Assembly (NCBI RefSeq): GCF_002775205.1
Contig: NC_036464.1
Span: forward strand, 3,039,817-3,103,816
From: Xiphophorus maculatus
Lineage: Eukaryota; Chordata; Actinopteri; Cyprinodontiformes; Poeciliidae
Direction of reading: 5' to 3'
DNA: 64,000 nucleotides
The translations under genes and the position numbers were made by a program. The notes under the pieces were generated by a model. The model did not search any database. It was not told where the DNA came from and saw only the letters and a program-made list of their open reading frames with translations. Positions 32,709 through 44,800 of the stretch are shown piece after piece (the stretch's first letter is position 1; each line of letters begins with the position of its first letter).

Positions 32709-33405
32709 GTTTTAAACAGAGATTATTCATTTCCGCTTCAGCAGCAGCTTTGATCTCCTTATCAATATTGATCAGAAATATCTGATCAATATCGTTTTCA
32801 GTGAAGCAGATCATCATGCTGGTAGACACGTACCGACCGGTGACATCACCAGGTGAGAATGACCGAAACGCCGGGGCTCACCTGGAGGCCCCGCCCCACG
32901 GCTTTATAACGAGGCGGCCAGGTGAGACCGCAGCAAACACGCTCTGCTCGGATCGGACCTCCAGGATTTGGTGACGATGCAGCAGATGAACGAGTCGGAG
33001 CTCCAGCTGCGGCTGGCGGCGTTCAGCTTCGAGACGCGCTTCGATGAGCGCGGAGCGATCCAGTGGATGCAGGAGAACTGGTGAGAGCTGCTCTTCTTCT
33101 GCTTCTTCTTCTCTCGAGTCCCTCAGGGGGGTCAGAGGGTCAGGAGAAGGCACATCTACCTTTTAAAGGTGCTGACTCCATTAAGAATCTCCACAACTTT
33201 AAATAATACTGACTTAAATTTAGAACACTACATCCATCTGAAATGATTCGGGTGGTTTAATTACTGACCCAGTCCAGACTTTGTTTCGGCTGACCCACTC
33301 GGAACCGAGAAGTCCGTATTAAGACGCAGTTTCACCGAAACTGGTCTGTTTTAATAGAAACTGCTCCAATGAATCAGTTGCTATAACAACACAGTCAATA
33401 ATCCT
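32709..33405 (+). repeat. Elongase promoter/exon-1 segment, copy A (functional position)
   Basis: 697 bp repeated at 37943-38639 with a constant offset of 5234 bases and no difference that I could find by eye. Contains the promoter, exon 1 and the start of intron 1 of the elongase gene. Confidence 0.95.
32889..32935 (+). promoter_or_regulatory. elovl6l: Elongase core promoter (GC box and TATA-like box)
   Basis: CCCCGCCCC (32889-32897) is followed by a TATA-like gctttataac (TATAAC at 32905-32910). Transcription would begin about 25-30 bases later, some 40 bases before the ATG. An exact 12-bp inverted repeat, ATATTGATCAGA / TCTGATCAATAT, lies upstream at 32765-32792. Confidence 0.55.
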
Positions 33406-35715
33406 CTCGTGTGTTTTCTGTGTTTATGGGCGGGTTGGGGGCCTTTACGGGTCCATTCCTCAAGCCGAATGGAGGAACTGACGTCACTATTTCAGATAAA
33501 GATGAAATATATATTAGTAATCGAGGCTGAGAACCGAACTGTCTTAAAATCTGAAAATGTCCCGATTTATGAATGAGGTTCGGTGCTGGACGGATTAAAG
33601 GGGCTGGACAGCTTGAGGCGTTATGCAAGCACGTGCGGACAGAAGAAGGCGGCGGCAGGTGAGGGGCCGTTACGTCACAGACCCGGTATGTGGTGATTCG
33701 TGGATCCGGTCGGACCGGTTCCTGTCCGGAATGCAGTCCTGATGAAACCTGGACGGAACGTGCTGGAAGGTTCGACCCGCTGGAAGTACATCAAAACATG
33801 TTTACAATGTTAGCTAAGCACAAGTCTGACGTCACAGTTTGTCGAGAAGTCACGTGTTGGTGTTTAACAGGATTTTGTCTAACATTTCTTCATGGACAGA
33901 ACCACCAGAACTTGGTTCTGGTCAATAGCGGGTCGTGTTTCAGAACCTGGAAGGTTTTTCATGGTGTTCTGATCGGTCTCAGCGGGTCTCCTGGTTCTGA
34001 TGGTTCTAATGATTCTCCTTCTGTCCCGCAGGAGCAAGTCGTTCATGTTCAGCGCGCTGTACGCCGCCCTGGTGTTCGGAGGTCAGCACTTCATGAAGCC
34101 TCGGCCCAAACTGGACCTGCGGCTGCCGCTGGTCCTCTGGTCGCTGAGCCTGGCCGTGTTCAGGTAAGAACACCTGGAACCATCTGGCCAAAGTCCATCC
34201 AGAACCAGTAGAAACCAGGCGGGACGCCGCCTCCCTCCAGACTACACCCGTCTCCATGGTAACCAGGTTTTGCTTTGGGTCCCCACCCAGATTCCTAGCT
34301 GGGCGAGTTACCGCTGCTGACGCATTGCCATGGCAACGGGCCCCACACCTGCAGATCAGGTGTGGTGTGTTTGGAGCGAGTGGAGGCGTCGGCTCACCTG
34401 GTTCAGAACAAAGGTTCCTTTCAAAGCGTCTGGAGTCGGTTCTGTTGACCCAGAGGGCCAACCTGTGACCCCGCCTCATTACATTAATATCAACCAGAGG
34501 TCCGGCTGGTTCCGATTCCCGCTGGGCGGGTCGGCTGTCGGACCGGTTCTGACATCAGATGATGTGGTGCTGATGCATTCCAGTTGCTGATCCTGTCTCA
34601 TGGTTCTGTCCTCAGCATCATCGGAGCGGTCCGGACCGGGTTCTACATGCTGCACATCCTGAGCGCCAGCGGCTTCAGACGCTCCATCTGCGACCAGAGC
34701 TTCTACAACGGACCCGTCAGCAAGTTCTGGGCCTACGCCTTCGTCCTCAGCAAGGCTCCAGAACTCGGTCAGTTGATCCTCAGTCTGAACGTAAACGGAC
34801 CAGAACATCAGGGTTCAGTTCTATGAGCTGGTCGGTTTGGGCCACTTTTAATCTGTAGGATGCAAAATGTTCTGGAAGATGAATGTGAAGGTTAATCGGG
34901 TCCAAAGCAACTGCATTAATTCTGACCATGTGACCCTCAGCTAGCGGTGGCCACGCCTCCAATAACTCTTAGCTTAGCGCTTTGGCTAACTGTACACGTT
35001 TAACGCACTTAGCTTCACCTAAACTAAACTTGACTTGAATTTACTCGACTGTTAAACTTTTAGTTAATCAAAACATCAATTCAGACTTTTATCGACTGTT
35101 AGTAATTCAAGTAGATTTTTATATTCATGCTCTTATTTTGAAGGGGTGAAGACGTTAACATATTTTAGTGCTTTAGCATTAGATTAGCTTCCACTAGGAG
35201 TAGTGCATTAGCCACTACTGGTGCAGCTTTAGCAGAACTTAGCGCAGTTAAAGTTGCTGAGTCATTAAAGTCTTTTTGTTTCCCGTCTCCAAGGCGACAC
35301 GGCCTTCGTGGTGCTCAGGAAGCAGAAGCTGCTCTTCCTCCACTGGTACCACCACATCACGGTGCTGCTCTACTCCTGGTACTCCTACAAGGACATGGTG
35401 GCCGGCGGCGGCTGGTTCATGACCATGAACTACACCGTGCACGCGCTCATGTACAGCTACTACGCCGCGCGCGCCGCCGGATTCTGCGTGCCCCGCCCCT
35501 TGGCCGTGGTCATCACCAGCGCCCAGATCGCCCAGATGGCGATGGGGCTGACGGTGAGCGGCCTGGTGTACCGCTGGATGCAGCAGGGCGACTGTCCGTC
35601 CCGCATGGACAACATCACCTGGGCCACGCTCATGTACCTGAGCTACCTGCTGCTCTTCTCCAACTTCTTCTACCAGACCTACCTGCGCCGCGCAGCCAAG
35701 GCCAAGAGCCAGTAG
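32977..35715 (+). CDS. elovl6l: ELOVL6/ELOVL3-type very-long-chain fatty acid elongase
   Basis: This family catalyses the condensing step that adds malonyl-CoA to C12-C16 acyl-CoA in the ER membrane. Exons are 32977-33080, 34032-34163, 34616-34767 and 35294-35715. All have GT/AG borders except a CCAAG acceptor type before exon 4, and phases agree. They give 269 residues, the usual ELOVL6 length. Landmarks are [55 protein letters not shown], the catalytic histidine box HWYHH (35341-35355) and [20 protein letters not shown]. The C-terminus RRAAKAKSQ is basic, like an ER-retrieval tail. ATG 32986 is an alternative start nearer the ELOVL6 consensus (MNESEL). The divergent psd neighbour suggests the ELOVL3/elovl6-like member rather than elovl6 itself. 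Confidence 0.93.
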
Positions 35716-36469
35716 GACCCGCCGGACCGGAGGGCGGCGCCGCTGAGCCGACCTGACGCCACTGCAGCAAACGAAGGGAAACCAGAGTCTGGGAATGAAG
35801 GAGCGCTTCAGGACCCGCTGGCTCCTGGCTGCAGGTCCAAAGATGGTTCTGATCCACAGACACAAACATGAAGCTCAGCTGCTGAGTAGAGGTCCGGAAA
35901 TATTCACCATGTTTTCACTAAATTTATCAGCTTTGGACCCAGAAAATGTTCTGAACCATTTTTACCTTCAGCCTCATTTCAAAAATATTTGAAATATGTA
36001 AAAAAAAAAAATTAGAATCTGAACCATTAGAACCCGTCTGGTCCGATACACTGGTTCTACTGGTTCCGGCTGAACCCAGGTTGGCGGGAGAGAGTAAACC
36101 GGGTCAGAACTGGAACTTAAACTTTTACTTCTGTAAATATTTCCATCAGTTTGTCTTTAACATGTCAAACTTGTGATTCTGGAACCGATCCAAAAGAACC
36201 GGTTCAGATCCAGCTCAGTAACTCGCTCCAGGTGTTTAACCAGGTATGAAGGCAGCTGATTGGCTGCTGGAAGGTCGCATGTCTCACGTGACTAAACTCA
36301 TCCTGTTGGAGCTGGTTCTGGTCGGTGTGATTGTGGAAACGGGTCGGAGTTCTGGAGGAAACCAGCAGCTGGTTTCCATGACGACGATGATCTTCCACCA
36401 AATGATCACCGGGACGTTTTCCTGGGAGGGAAGTTGGGATATTTATGACTATTTATTGTTTAAAAATGT

Positions 36470-36475
36470 AATAAA
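36470..36475 (+). terminator. elovl6l: Elongase polyadenylation signal
   Basis: AATAAA 755 bases after the stop codon, in an otherwise non-coding 3' UTR. It is the first canonical signal I found. Confidence 0.55.
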
Positions 36476-36479
36476 ATGA

Positions 36480-37942
36480 CTTTTTCAATTTGTACATTTT
36501 GGGTTTTTTCTGGTTTGGTTCATCTGCATGAAACAGAATCTGGGATCATTAGAAATATTTTCAGGATCTGGAGCCAGATCCGGATCTAAACCCGATCAGT
36601 GCAGAGATCCAGTCAACCTGCAGCTCTTAGTTTAAATCTGAAGAAATGAACTTTTTGATTATCCAGCAGAACCGACTCAGGAGAAAAACAGAACTCTGTG
36701 AATTACATCCTCACTTCCACCAGAAGGAATCAATAAGTCTGGTTTATCTGGACCAGCGGTACTCGGGTCCAGTCCAGAACCGCCGTCCTGCTCCAACACT
36801 GAGTCAGAGGGTTGGTTCGGTACCGGGCCGGTTCAGAGCCGCTGAGGGACTTCAGCCATTTGACCCAAACCTGGAAACTCGGAATATGTGGCTCTGAAGG
36901 CGCGCGGCGCCCCCTGGTGGAGCCAGCGGTCACTGCAGCTGTTGTTAAATCTCTGGTCTCAGAAAAGTTTCATTTTCAGGGTTTTTCCAGTATTTTCAGA
37001 ATCCTTAGAGTTTTAAACACATTCAGACCAAAACAGTGTTATAGTTCAACTTTAAAGTTAATCCTCCTGCAGTTTTGATTACATTTGACTGAGTTGAAAT
37101 ATTTTATTTTTTTAAATTGTGAAATGAACTGAAAAGTTATTTGTTGCGTATTTCCTTTAACATGAATGTGAAAATCTGTGTCAGAAATCTGAAATTAGTC
37201 TCAATTCATCTGTTTTGCTCAGAACATCCAGACAATTACAATTATGAGAAAAGATTTCTAAAATCTGGTAACATAACAGAAAAATGTGCATTTAATAAAC
37301 CCACTGAACTGCAAATATTAATGCTAAGAATAACAGTTTGATTCAAAGGCGTCAAATTAAGAATCAGCAAAGAATCATAGAGTCAACCATTTATTGAAAT
37401 CACATCTAGACATCAGACTGCAGAGCAAAACATCCCATAATATCACATCAAATAACAGACAATAGAAAAGATGCTGTCGGGATCTGTTCCTTATCTGTGT
37501 TTATTTTGAGTTTCTGTCTCTCTGAGTCTCTCCTTGATTGTCTCTGTGTATTTAACCTCACCTGTGTTCTTTGTTCCTCGTCGTGTTTGTCTAGTTTCCA
37601 GTTGTCACCTGTGGTGATCGTTGCTCTCTGCTTCTCTGTGTTCTGGACTTTGGGATTTGCATCTTATTAAATCATCTACTGTATCGCTACCTGGGTTTGC
37701 TGCCTCACCACCACTCACACCACAAAACCTGACAGATGTAGATTTTGTGTCTCATTTGAGTTGAGTTTTCAAAAAGCGAATGTTTTGTTTTTCATTAAAC
37801 TCGGTTTTAATCAGAACCACTGATTCTAGAAATGATAACAGTTCATGTATGCAACTATTTATCCTCAAGCATCTTCATCACTGTTAGTTTCTTAATCATT
37901 TCTTTATTTTTTCTGACATTCAGGTCAAAAAGTTTCTGGTTT
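36480..37942. other. Spacer between the elongase and its duplicated exon 1
   Basis: No gene seen. 37465-37740 has the look of a dispersed repeat end ('gtgtatttaacctcacctgtgttc', 'ctgggtttgctgcctcaccacc', 'cacaaaacctgacag'). 36500-37400 is AT-rich and featureless. Confidence 0.45.
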
Positions 37943-38639
37943 GTTTTAAACAGAGATTATTCATTTCCGCTTCAGCAGCAGCTTTGATCTCCTTATCAAT
38001 ATTGATCAGAAATATCTGATCAATATCGTTTTCAGTGAAGCAGATCATCATGCTGGTAGACACGTACCGACCGGTGACATCACCAGGTGAGAATGACCGA
38101 AACGCCGGGGCTCACCTGGAGGCCCCGCCCCACGGCTTTATAACGAGGCGGCCAGGTGAGACCGCAGCAAACACGCTCTGCTCGGATCGGACCTCCAGGA
38201 TTTGGTGACGATGCAGCAGATGAACGAGTCGGAGCTCCAGCTGCGGCTGGCGGCGTTCAGCTTCGAGACGCGCTTCGATGAGCGCGGAGCGATCCAGTGG
38301 ATGCAGGAGAACTGGTGAGAGCTGCTCTTCTTCTGCTTCTTCTTCTCTCGAGTCCCTCAGGGGGGTCAGAGGGTCAGGAGAAGGCACATCTACCTTTTAA
38401 AGGTGCTGACTCCATTAAGAATCTCCACAACTTTAAATAATACTGACTTAAATTTAGAACACTACATCCATCTGAAATGATTCGGGTGGTTTAATTACTG
38501 ACCCAGTCCAGACTTTGTTTCGGCTGACCCACTCGGAACCGAGAAGTCCGTATTAAGACGCAGTTTCACCGAAACTGGTCTGTTTTAATAGAAACTGCTC
38601 CAATGAATCAGTTGCTATAACAACACAGTCAATAATCCT
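37943..38639 (+). repeat. Elongase promoter/exon-1 segment, copy B (orphan)
   Basis: A second copy of 32709-33405 placed 5234 bases downstream, past the elongase 3' end. It includes the GC box, TATA-like box, ATG (38211) and exon 1 up to its donor (38314|gtgaga), but no exon 2-4 follows. The right edge is 245 bases from the NLR stop codon. Confidence 0.95.
38211..38314 (+). pseudogene. Orphan copy of elongase exon 1
   Basis: It repeats the first 104 coding bases of the elongase ([19 protein letters not shown]..) with an intact donor, but no downstream elongase exon is present before the convergent NLR gene. Unless it splices elsewhere it cannot make an elongase. Confidence 0.85.
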
Positions 38640-38883
38640 AATAATTAATTTCATCCAATTAAAGACTTTTAAAATCCCTGAAAAGAAAAAAAGTGCTGCA
38701 AAATAAGCCAGGTAGTAAAGATACACATTAAAATTAGGCAAAATCATATAAAACACAAAACCACCATGTTGAAGTGAGAACATGAAGATCCTAGAGTTTT
38801 CCCTGGACCGATCATTTGCTGCTGCTTCAACTTCTCCGTATCATCTGGTTCTTTCTCTCTCTGTGTTTCATTTGGAAGAATCG

Positions 38884-41800
38884 TTATTTCCATCTGCAGT
38901 GGAAGAAAAGAAGAAACTGGTTATAAAAGACAGATAATCACTTCAGCAGCTGTCCTCCAGGGGGCAGTAGAGACATCAGGAAAATTCATCATGTCATTTT
39001 CATGCTCACTCCCAGCATGACTGACTCTTTTGGGGTAATGTTAGGAAATCTCAGGGGACTTTTAGTTTGTTGTTAAATCCAGATTAATTTGCTTTTATTT
39101 AACCACTAACTGAAAAAGCAGAACTTGTAATTTACTTGATAGTTTCCAGTCTGAAGTCTGAACTGGCTGCCAGGTCACACAGCTGCTCCACATCTGGGTC
39201 CTTCAGCCTGTTGTCAACCAGGTCCAGTTCTGCCAGATGGGACGGGTTGGACCCCAGAGCCGAAACCAAAGACAAACAGCTGATCCCAGTCAAGCTGCAG
39301 TTCCTGAGTCTGGATTAAAAATAAATCATTAAATGTGTTTAAAATCTCTTTATGTGTAAATACAGTAAAATAATAACTACTCACTTTAAACCATTGAGTT
39401 GATGTTGTTTTTGTTCTGTTGGGTTATATTATGTTTTTATTCTGCTTTATATTATAAACTGTGTATAATATTGTTCATCTTCTCAATAATCCAACAAGCT
39501 CTGAACATGAGTTTAGACTAAATCTTGTTGGGTTTGTTCACACCAGCACCAGTTCCTACATGAAATTAAATCAGTTATGATCTGTATGAAAACCATGCAG
39601 GTCACATTTTATTTTCCTGGTATAAGGTATTAAATATGCAGCTGATCATTACCATATCAATTCAATAATTCATCAGTACCCAATATAAAGACAGTGATGG
39701 TGCTTTTACTTTGAAAGAACATTTTTAGTTTTCAGAGTCCACTTTTTAAAGCTACCATGAATGAAATTACAACAGAGTAATTTCATTAATACTAACAATA
39801 ATCTTTCTTAACCATTTACCAGGTTAATTTGTGAAATATTTTGTAGCTTTCAACCCTTCAACTTTATTCCACAATGTGGATAACAGTCACATCTAAGATA
39901 AAGAGACTGGCTAGATTCTAACATGTGTGGTATATCTGCTTTTATTTTAATTATATCCTGACTGAATACTTTTGCCAGGTTAAGATTAAAGTGTGTCATA
40001 CCTCAGTGTTTGGAGTTTGCAGTAAGGACTCTTCAGAAACCCACACAGCTGCTCCACACCTGCATCCTTCAGCCTGTTGCTGCTCAGATCCAGATGTTTC
40101 ATGTAGGAGGGGTTGGACTTCAGAGCTGAGGCCAGATGTGCTCCACTGCTCTCTGATAAACTGCAGTTGATCAGCCTGAATAAATCAGAACACATAATGT
40201 ACATACTCACCCAGTCTTTTACGATTAAGTATAATTTTATTATTGATTATTGTTCTCTTTTGTCTAATTGTGAGAGTTTGTTTTCCAGATGGTCTCCTCC
40301 TGCCATCCATGTCTTCCTGACTGTCTGCTGTCATTTCTTGGGTCAGATTTTAAGCTCAGAAAACAGAGGAGCCAGAAAAGCAGAGAGACACGAGTCCTTC
40401 GTTAAAAAATTCACCTGAAACTGTGTTTGCAGTCAGACCTAGTAAGACTTATTAAATATTAGAACCTTGTAGAAATCATAAAGTATGACACAGTAGCTAA
40501 AATGACTAATAAGAGTGAAAGCACAACCCCTTGTGGCAAATCTGTGGAAGAGCACATCGTATCTAATGAACAGCTACTTATTCTCATTTTGAGTTTTATT
40601 CCAGAAAATTTGTCCACAAACATTGATGCTTAGTCAAAATGCCCTAAAACCCTCTTGACTAAAATTTTAAAAATGTAAATGTTGGTGGCTTTTAGAAAGT
40701 TTGACTTAAACACTGTAGCATCATCTTGTTGCCATGCAGGCCATGAATGGTTAAACTACAGGAACCTAGTATAACAACTTTTAATACCACAACAAACAGC
40801 AATAACTTATTTTCAGCTTCAGTGAGAAGAGGAAGAGCTTTATTACATGAAAATGCCCCCTGCTGAAGGAGTCATATTGTTCAAACTTTACTCCAGTTTG
40901 ATCACCGATAGTCTGGTAACACAAGGTTGTCTGTTTTATGGGTATTTTCATTTCCCCAAGAAATTTGGCCTATGAGGAATTTGACTGGAAGAAAAAATTA
41001 GGCAATTTCAAATTCTCCTGGTTCTTCCAAATTTTACAAAAACATGCCACCATATTGTTGAGAGAAACTGTGGTATGACAGTGGACCACTCATATTGTTT
41101 GGGACTCCCCTCCCCACTAACGTAATATTGGTAAGACATTAAAAGGGAAACAGAAAAGTACTGTGTTGACTTCCCTAAATATTCTGTAATGTTTGTTTAA
41201 GGAACTTTAACCAACAAAGACCGGTGGTACATGCTGCACATTCTCTTGCTAGTTGTAAGGAAAAGTGTAACAGCAAAGTGGAGGAAATGATCTCTTCTAA
41301 CTAAAAACGAATGGACACATAGATTGAAACAAGTTTAGACAATGAACCGGCTCACTGCAAACCTCTAGGTGAAAATGGACATTTTAGGTGAAGATTGAAT
41401 ACTTAAATGTTTGATTCTGTGAAAAATACCCTGTCAAGAATTGTTTGTTTGTATCAATATTTGTTGAATGACTTTTAATCAAAGTAAAAACTAAATTTGA
41501 CTCTCGAATGGGATTGAAGGCACTGAATGCGACTGATTTCTTTTTAACAACTGTATGTAAGAATGTGTTGGTAAACGTAAATTCAGCAGAATGATCAAGA
41601 ATATTCTTGATTTAAAAACTAAGTTAAGCATTCTAACATGTTAATATACACAGAATCTAAAATCAGCAACATAGACATTAATTGATTACCTCAGATTCTC
41701 TAGTCTGCAGTTTGGACTTTCTAGTCCAGCAAACAGAAGCTTCAGTCCTGAATGGGGCAAGCCGTCATAGCTCAGGTCAAGCTCTGCAAGATGGGAGGGG

Positions 41801-44800
41801 TTGGACTTCAGAGCTGAAGCCACAACTTCACAGTGAGTCTCAGACAGGTCACAGAACGTCAGTCTGCAGAGAGACATATAACACTATATCTGTCAGGGTT
41901 CAGATCATTGCTTCAGTTAAACACTGAAATCTTTATTAGAAGGTGCCGTCTGCTCAAGAAGGTTTCTGATAGCCAAAGAAGTCTTTGCAGAAATTATTTC
42001 CAGTCATTTCTGTTGTCTAAGCAACAATTTTGAATTTTTTTTGATTTCCCCAATTAAACATGACATTTTTCTAAATACCAGCTGAAAAGTCTGACACATG
42101 AAGACCAGCAGATGCTTCTTAGGGATGCTGATGTTCTGACCGCACTTGGCTGCACTAACAGTTTGTTCTTATCTGATTCATTAGCAGTTTATAATAACTG
42201 AGTAAGAAATTACTCTAAAATAATTTATTATTCAGACCACAACTCCTGTGTGCTGGGGTATTCTAGGGTTTCAGGGTTTTTGACTCACACAAACTTCCTG
42301 CAGTTCCTCACAGCTGGGATGAGTCTGCGCCGTCCTTCCTTTGACGTGTTGTACCTCACTAGTTCCATTTCGTCTAGAACCTCTTCTGACATCTGCAGAA
42401 TGGAGGCCAGAGCTGAGCAATGGATCTCAGAAAGTTCACACTTTGATTTGTTCTTTGACTTCAGGAACTCTTGGATCTCCTGATAAACTGAATGGTCCTT
42501 CATTTCCACCAGACAGTAAAAGATGTTGATGCCTTTGTCAGGAGAAATGTCTTCAGAGCTTGTCTTCTTCAAGTTGTTGATGACTCTCTGTATGACATCT
42601 GGACTGGTCTTAGTCTGAGTCACCAGGCCTGCCAAAAGTCTCTGGTTACAGGGCAAAGCAAAGCCATGAAGGAAACGAACAAACAAATCCATGTGGCCAT
42701 TCAGGATTTTTAGGGATCTTCTCAGAACTTGATCCAGAAACAGATCTATAGATTGACTAGGACGATCACTGATTCTAGAACTTGATGATGGATTTGAGTC
42801 GCTGGGTTTTCCTTTTTTGATGTCATCCAGGAACTTCTCCACCACCTCTGTGTTCGTATTGGTGAAACAGTGGAACATGTAGACTGCAGCCAGAAACTCC
42901 TGGATGGTCAGATGAACAAAGCAGTAGACTGGTTTCTGGAAGATCACACTCTCTCTTTTGAAGATTTCTGTACAAACTCCTGAGTACACTGAGGCCTCTG
43001 TGACATCCAGACCACACTGTTCTAGGTCTTCTTGGTAGAACATGATGTTTCCTTTCTCCAGATGTTCAAACGCCAGCCTCCCCAGCTTCAGAAGAACTTC
43101 CCTGTCAGCCTCCATCAGCTCTTGTGGACTTGTCTCATGTCCTCCATGGTACTTGTTCTTCTTCCTCGTTGTCTGGACCAGCAGGAAGTGTGAGTACATG
43201 TCAGTCATGGTCTTGGGCAGCTCTCCTCTCTGCTCTGAGGTCAACATGTTCTCCAGAACAGTAGCAGTGATCCAGCAGAACACGGGGATTCCACACATGA
43301 TGTGGAGGCTCCTGGAGGTCTTGATGTGGGAGATGATTCTGCTGGACAGCTCTTCATCACTGAACCTCTTCCTGAAATACTCCTCCTTCTGGGCATCAGT
43401 GAAGCCTCGTACTTCTGTTACCCTGGAAACACATGAAGGAGGGATCTGATTGGCTGCTGCAGGTCTGGAAGTTATCCAGATGAGAGCCGAGGGAAGCAGG
43501 TTCCCCTTGATGAGGTTTGTCAGCAGAACGTTGACTGATGACTTCTGTGTGACGTCAGAAACCAGCTGACTGTTGTTGAAGTCCAGTGAAAGTCTGCTTT
43601 CATCCAGGCCATCAAAGATAAAGAGAAGTTTGCAGACAGCCAGCTGCTCTGCTGGGAGCTTCTGGAGGGTTGGATGGAAAACATGGAGCAGCGTGAGAAG
43701 ACTGTGCTGCTCATCTTTGATCAAGTTTAGCTCCCTGAACGAAAGCAGAACCACCACACTGACATCTTGGTTCTCCAAACCCTCTGCCCAGTCCAGAGTG
43801 AACTTCTGCACTGAGAAGGTTTTTCCAACACCAGCGACACCATTGGTCAGAACCACTCTGATGGCTCCATGTTGGTCAGGGAAGGATTTAAAGATGTCAT
43901 GGCACCTGATTGGAGAGTCATGGAAGTTCTGGATCTTGAAAGCTGTCTCCAGCTGCTTCACCTCATGTTGGGTATTAGCCTCTTCACTCTGTCCCTCTGT
44001 GATGTAGAGATCAGTGTAGATCCTGTTGAGGAGGGTTGTACTTCCTGTTTCATCACTTCCTTCAGTCACACATTCACATCTCTTCCTCAGACTGATCTTA
44101 TGTTCCTTTAGAACCTCCTGCAGACCAACATCTGCTGAAAGATGAGACAAACAGCAACAAAAAACGATGTATTTATGTGTTCATAGCGCAACATAAAATA
44201 CAGTTTTCAGAAATAAGACCATTAGGAGACATTTATTCTCACCTTGAAGAAGGCAGTTCTTATTAGTTATTTGAAGTGCAACTCTGGTTTCAGGTCTTTT
44301 TCCACATTGGGAACTGGGAGGCTGTCCAAATGAAGCACACTGGTCCCAGTGAGAGTTGATGTGTTGAATCCTACATAAAGAACAGGGATTTCTTTGTTTC
44401 AATTGGAAACTTCTCACCAAGGAGGTCAAAGGTCACATGTGGGGTACCCCAAGGTTCCATCCTAGGACCCCTTTTATTCAATATTTATATGCTCCCACTA
44501 GCTCAGGTTATAACAGGAAATAATATTAGCTACCATAACTATGCAGATGACACACAGCTCTACATTACGATGTCACCAGGTGACCTTTGACCCCATCCAA
44601 TCACTGAACAGATGCTTAGAACAGATAAATGTGTGGATGTGCCAAAACTTTCTCCAGCTGAACAGAAACAAAACTGAAGTTATTATTTTTGGACCTAAAG
44701 AGGAACAATCTAGAGTTATAGATCTAGAGTCAATGCACAGCTTCAGTTATTACAACTAAAAACCAGCGATCAGCCCGAAACCTGGGAGTAGTGATGGACT

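Noticed and set aside
44181-44429. Independent small minus-strand gene
   Set aside because: It is NLR exon 3 (44243-44370) read into its flanking introns; splice sites and phases fit the NLR model.
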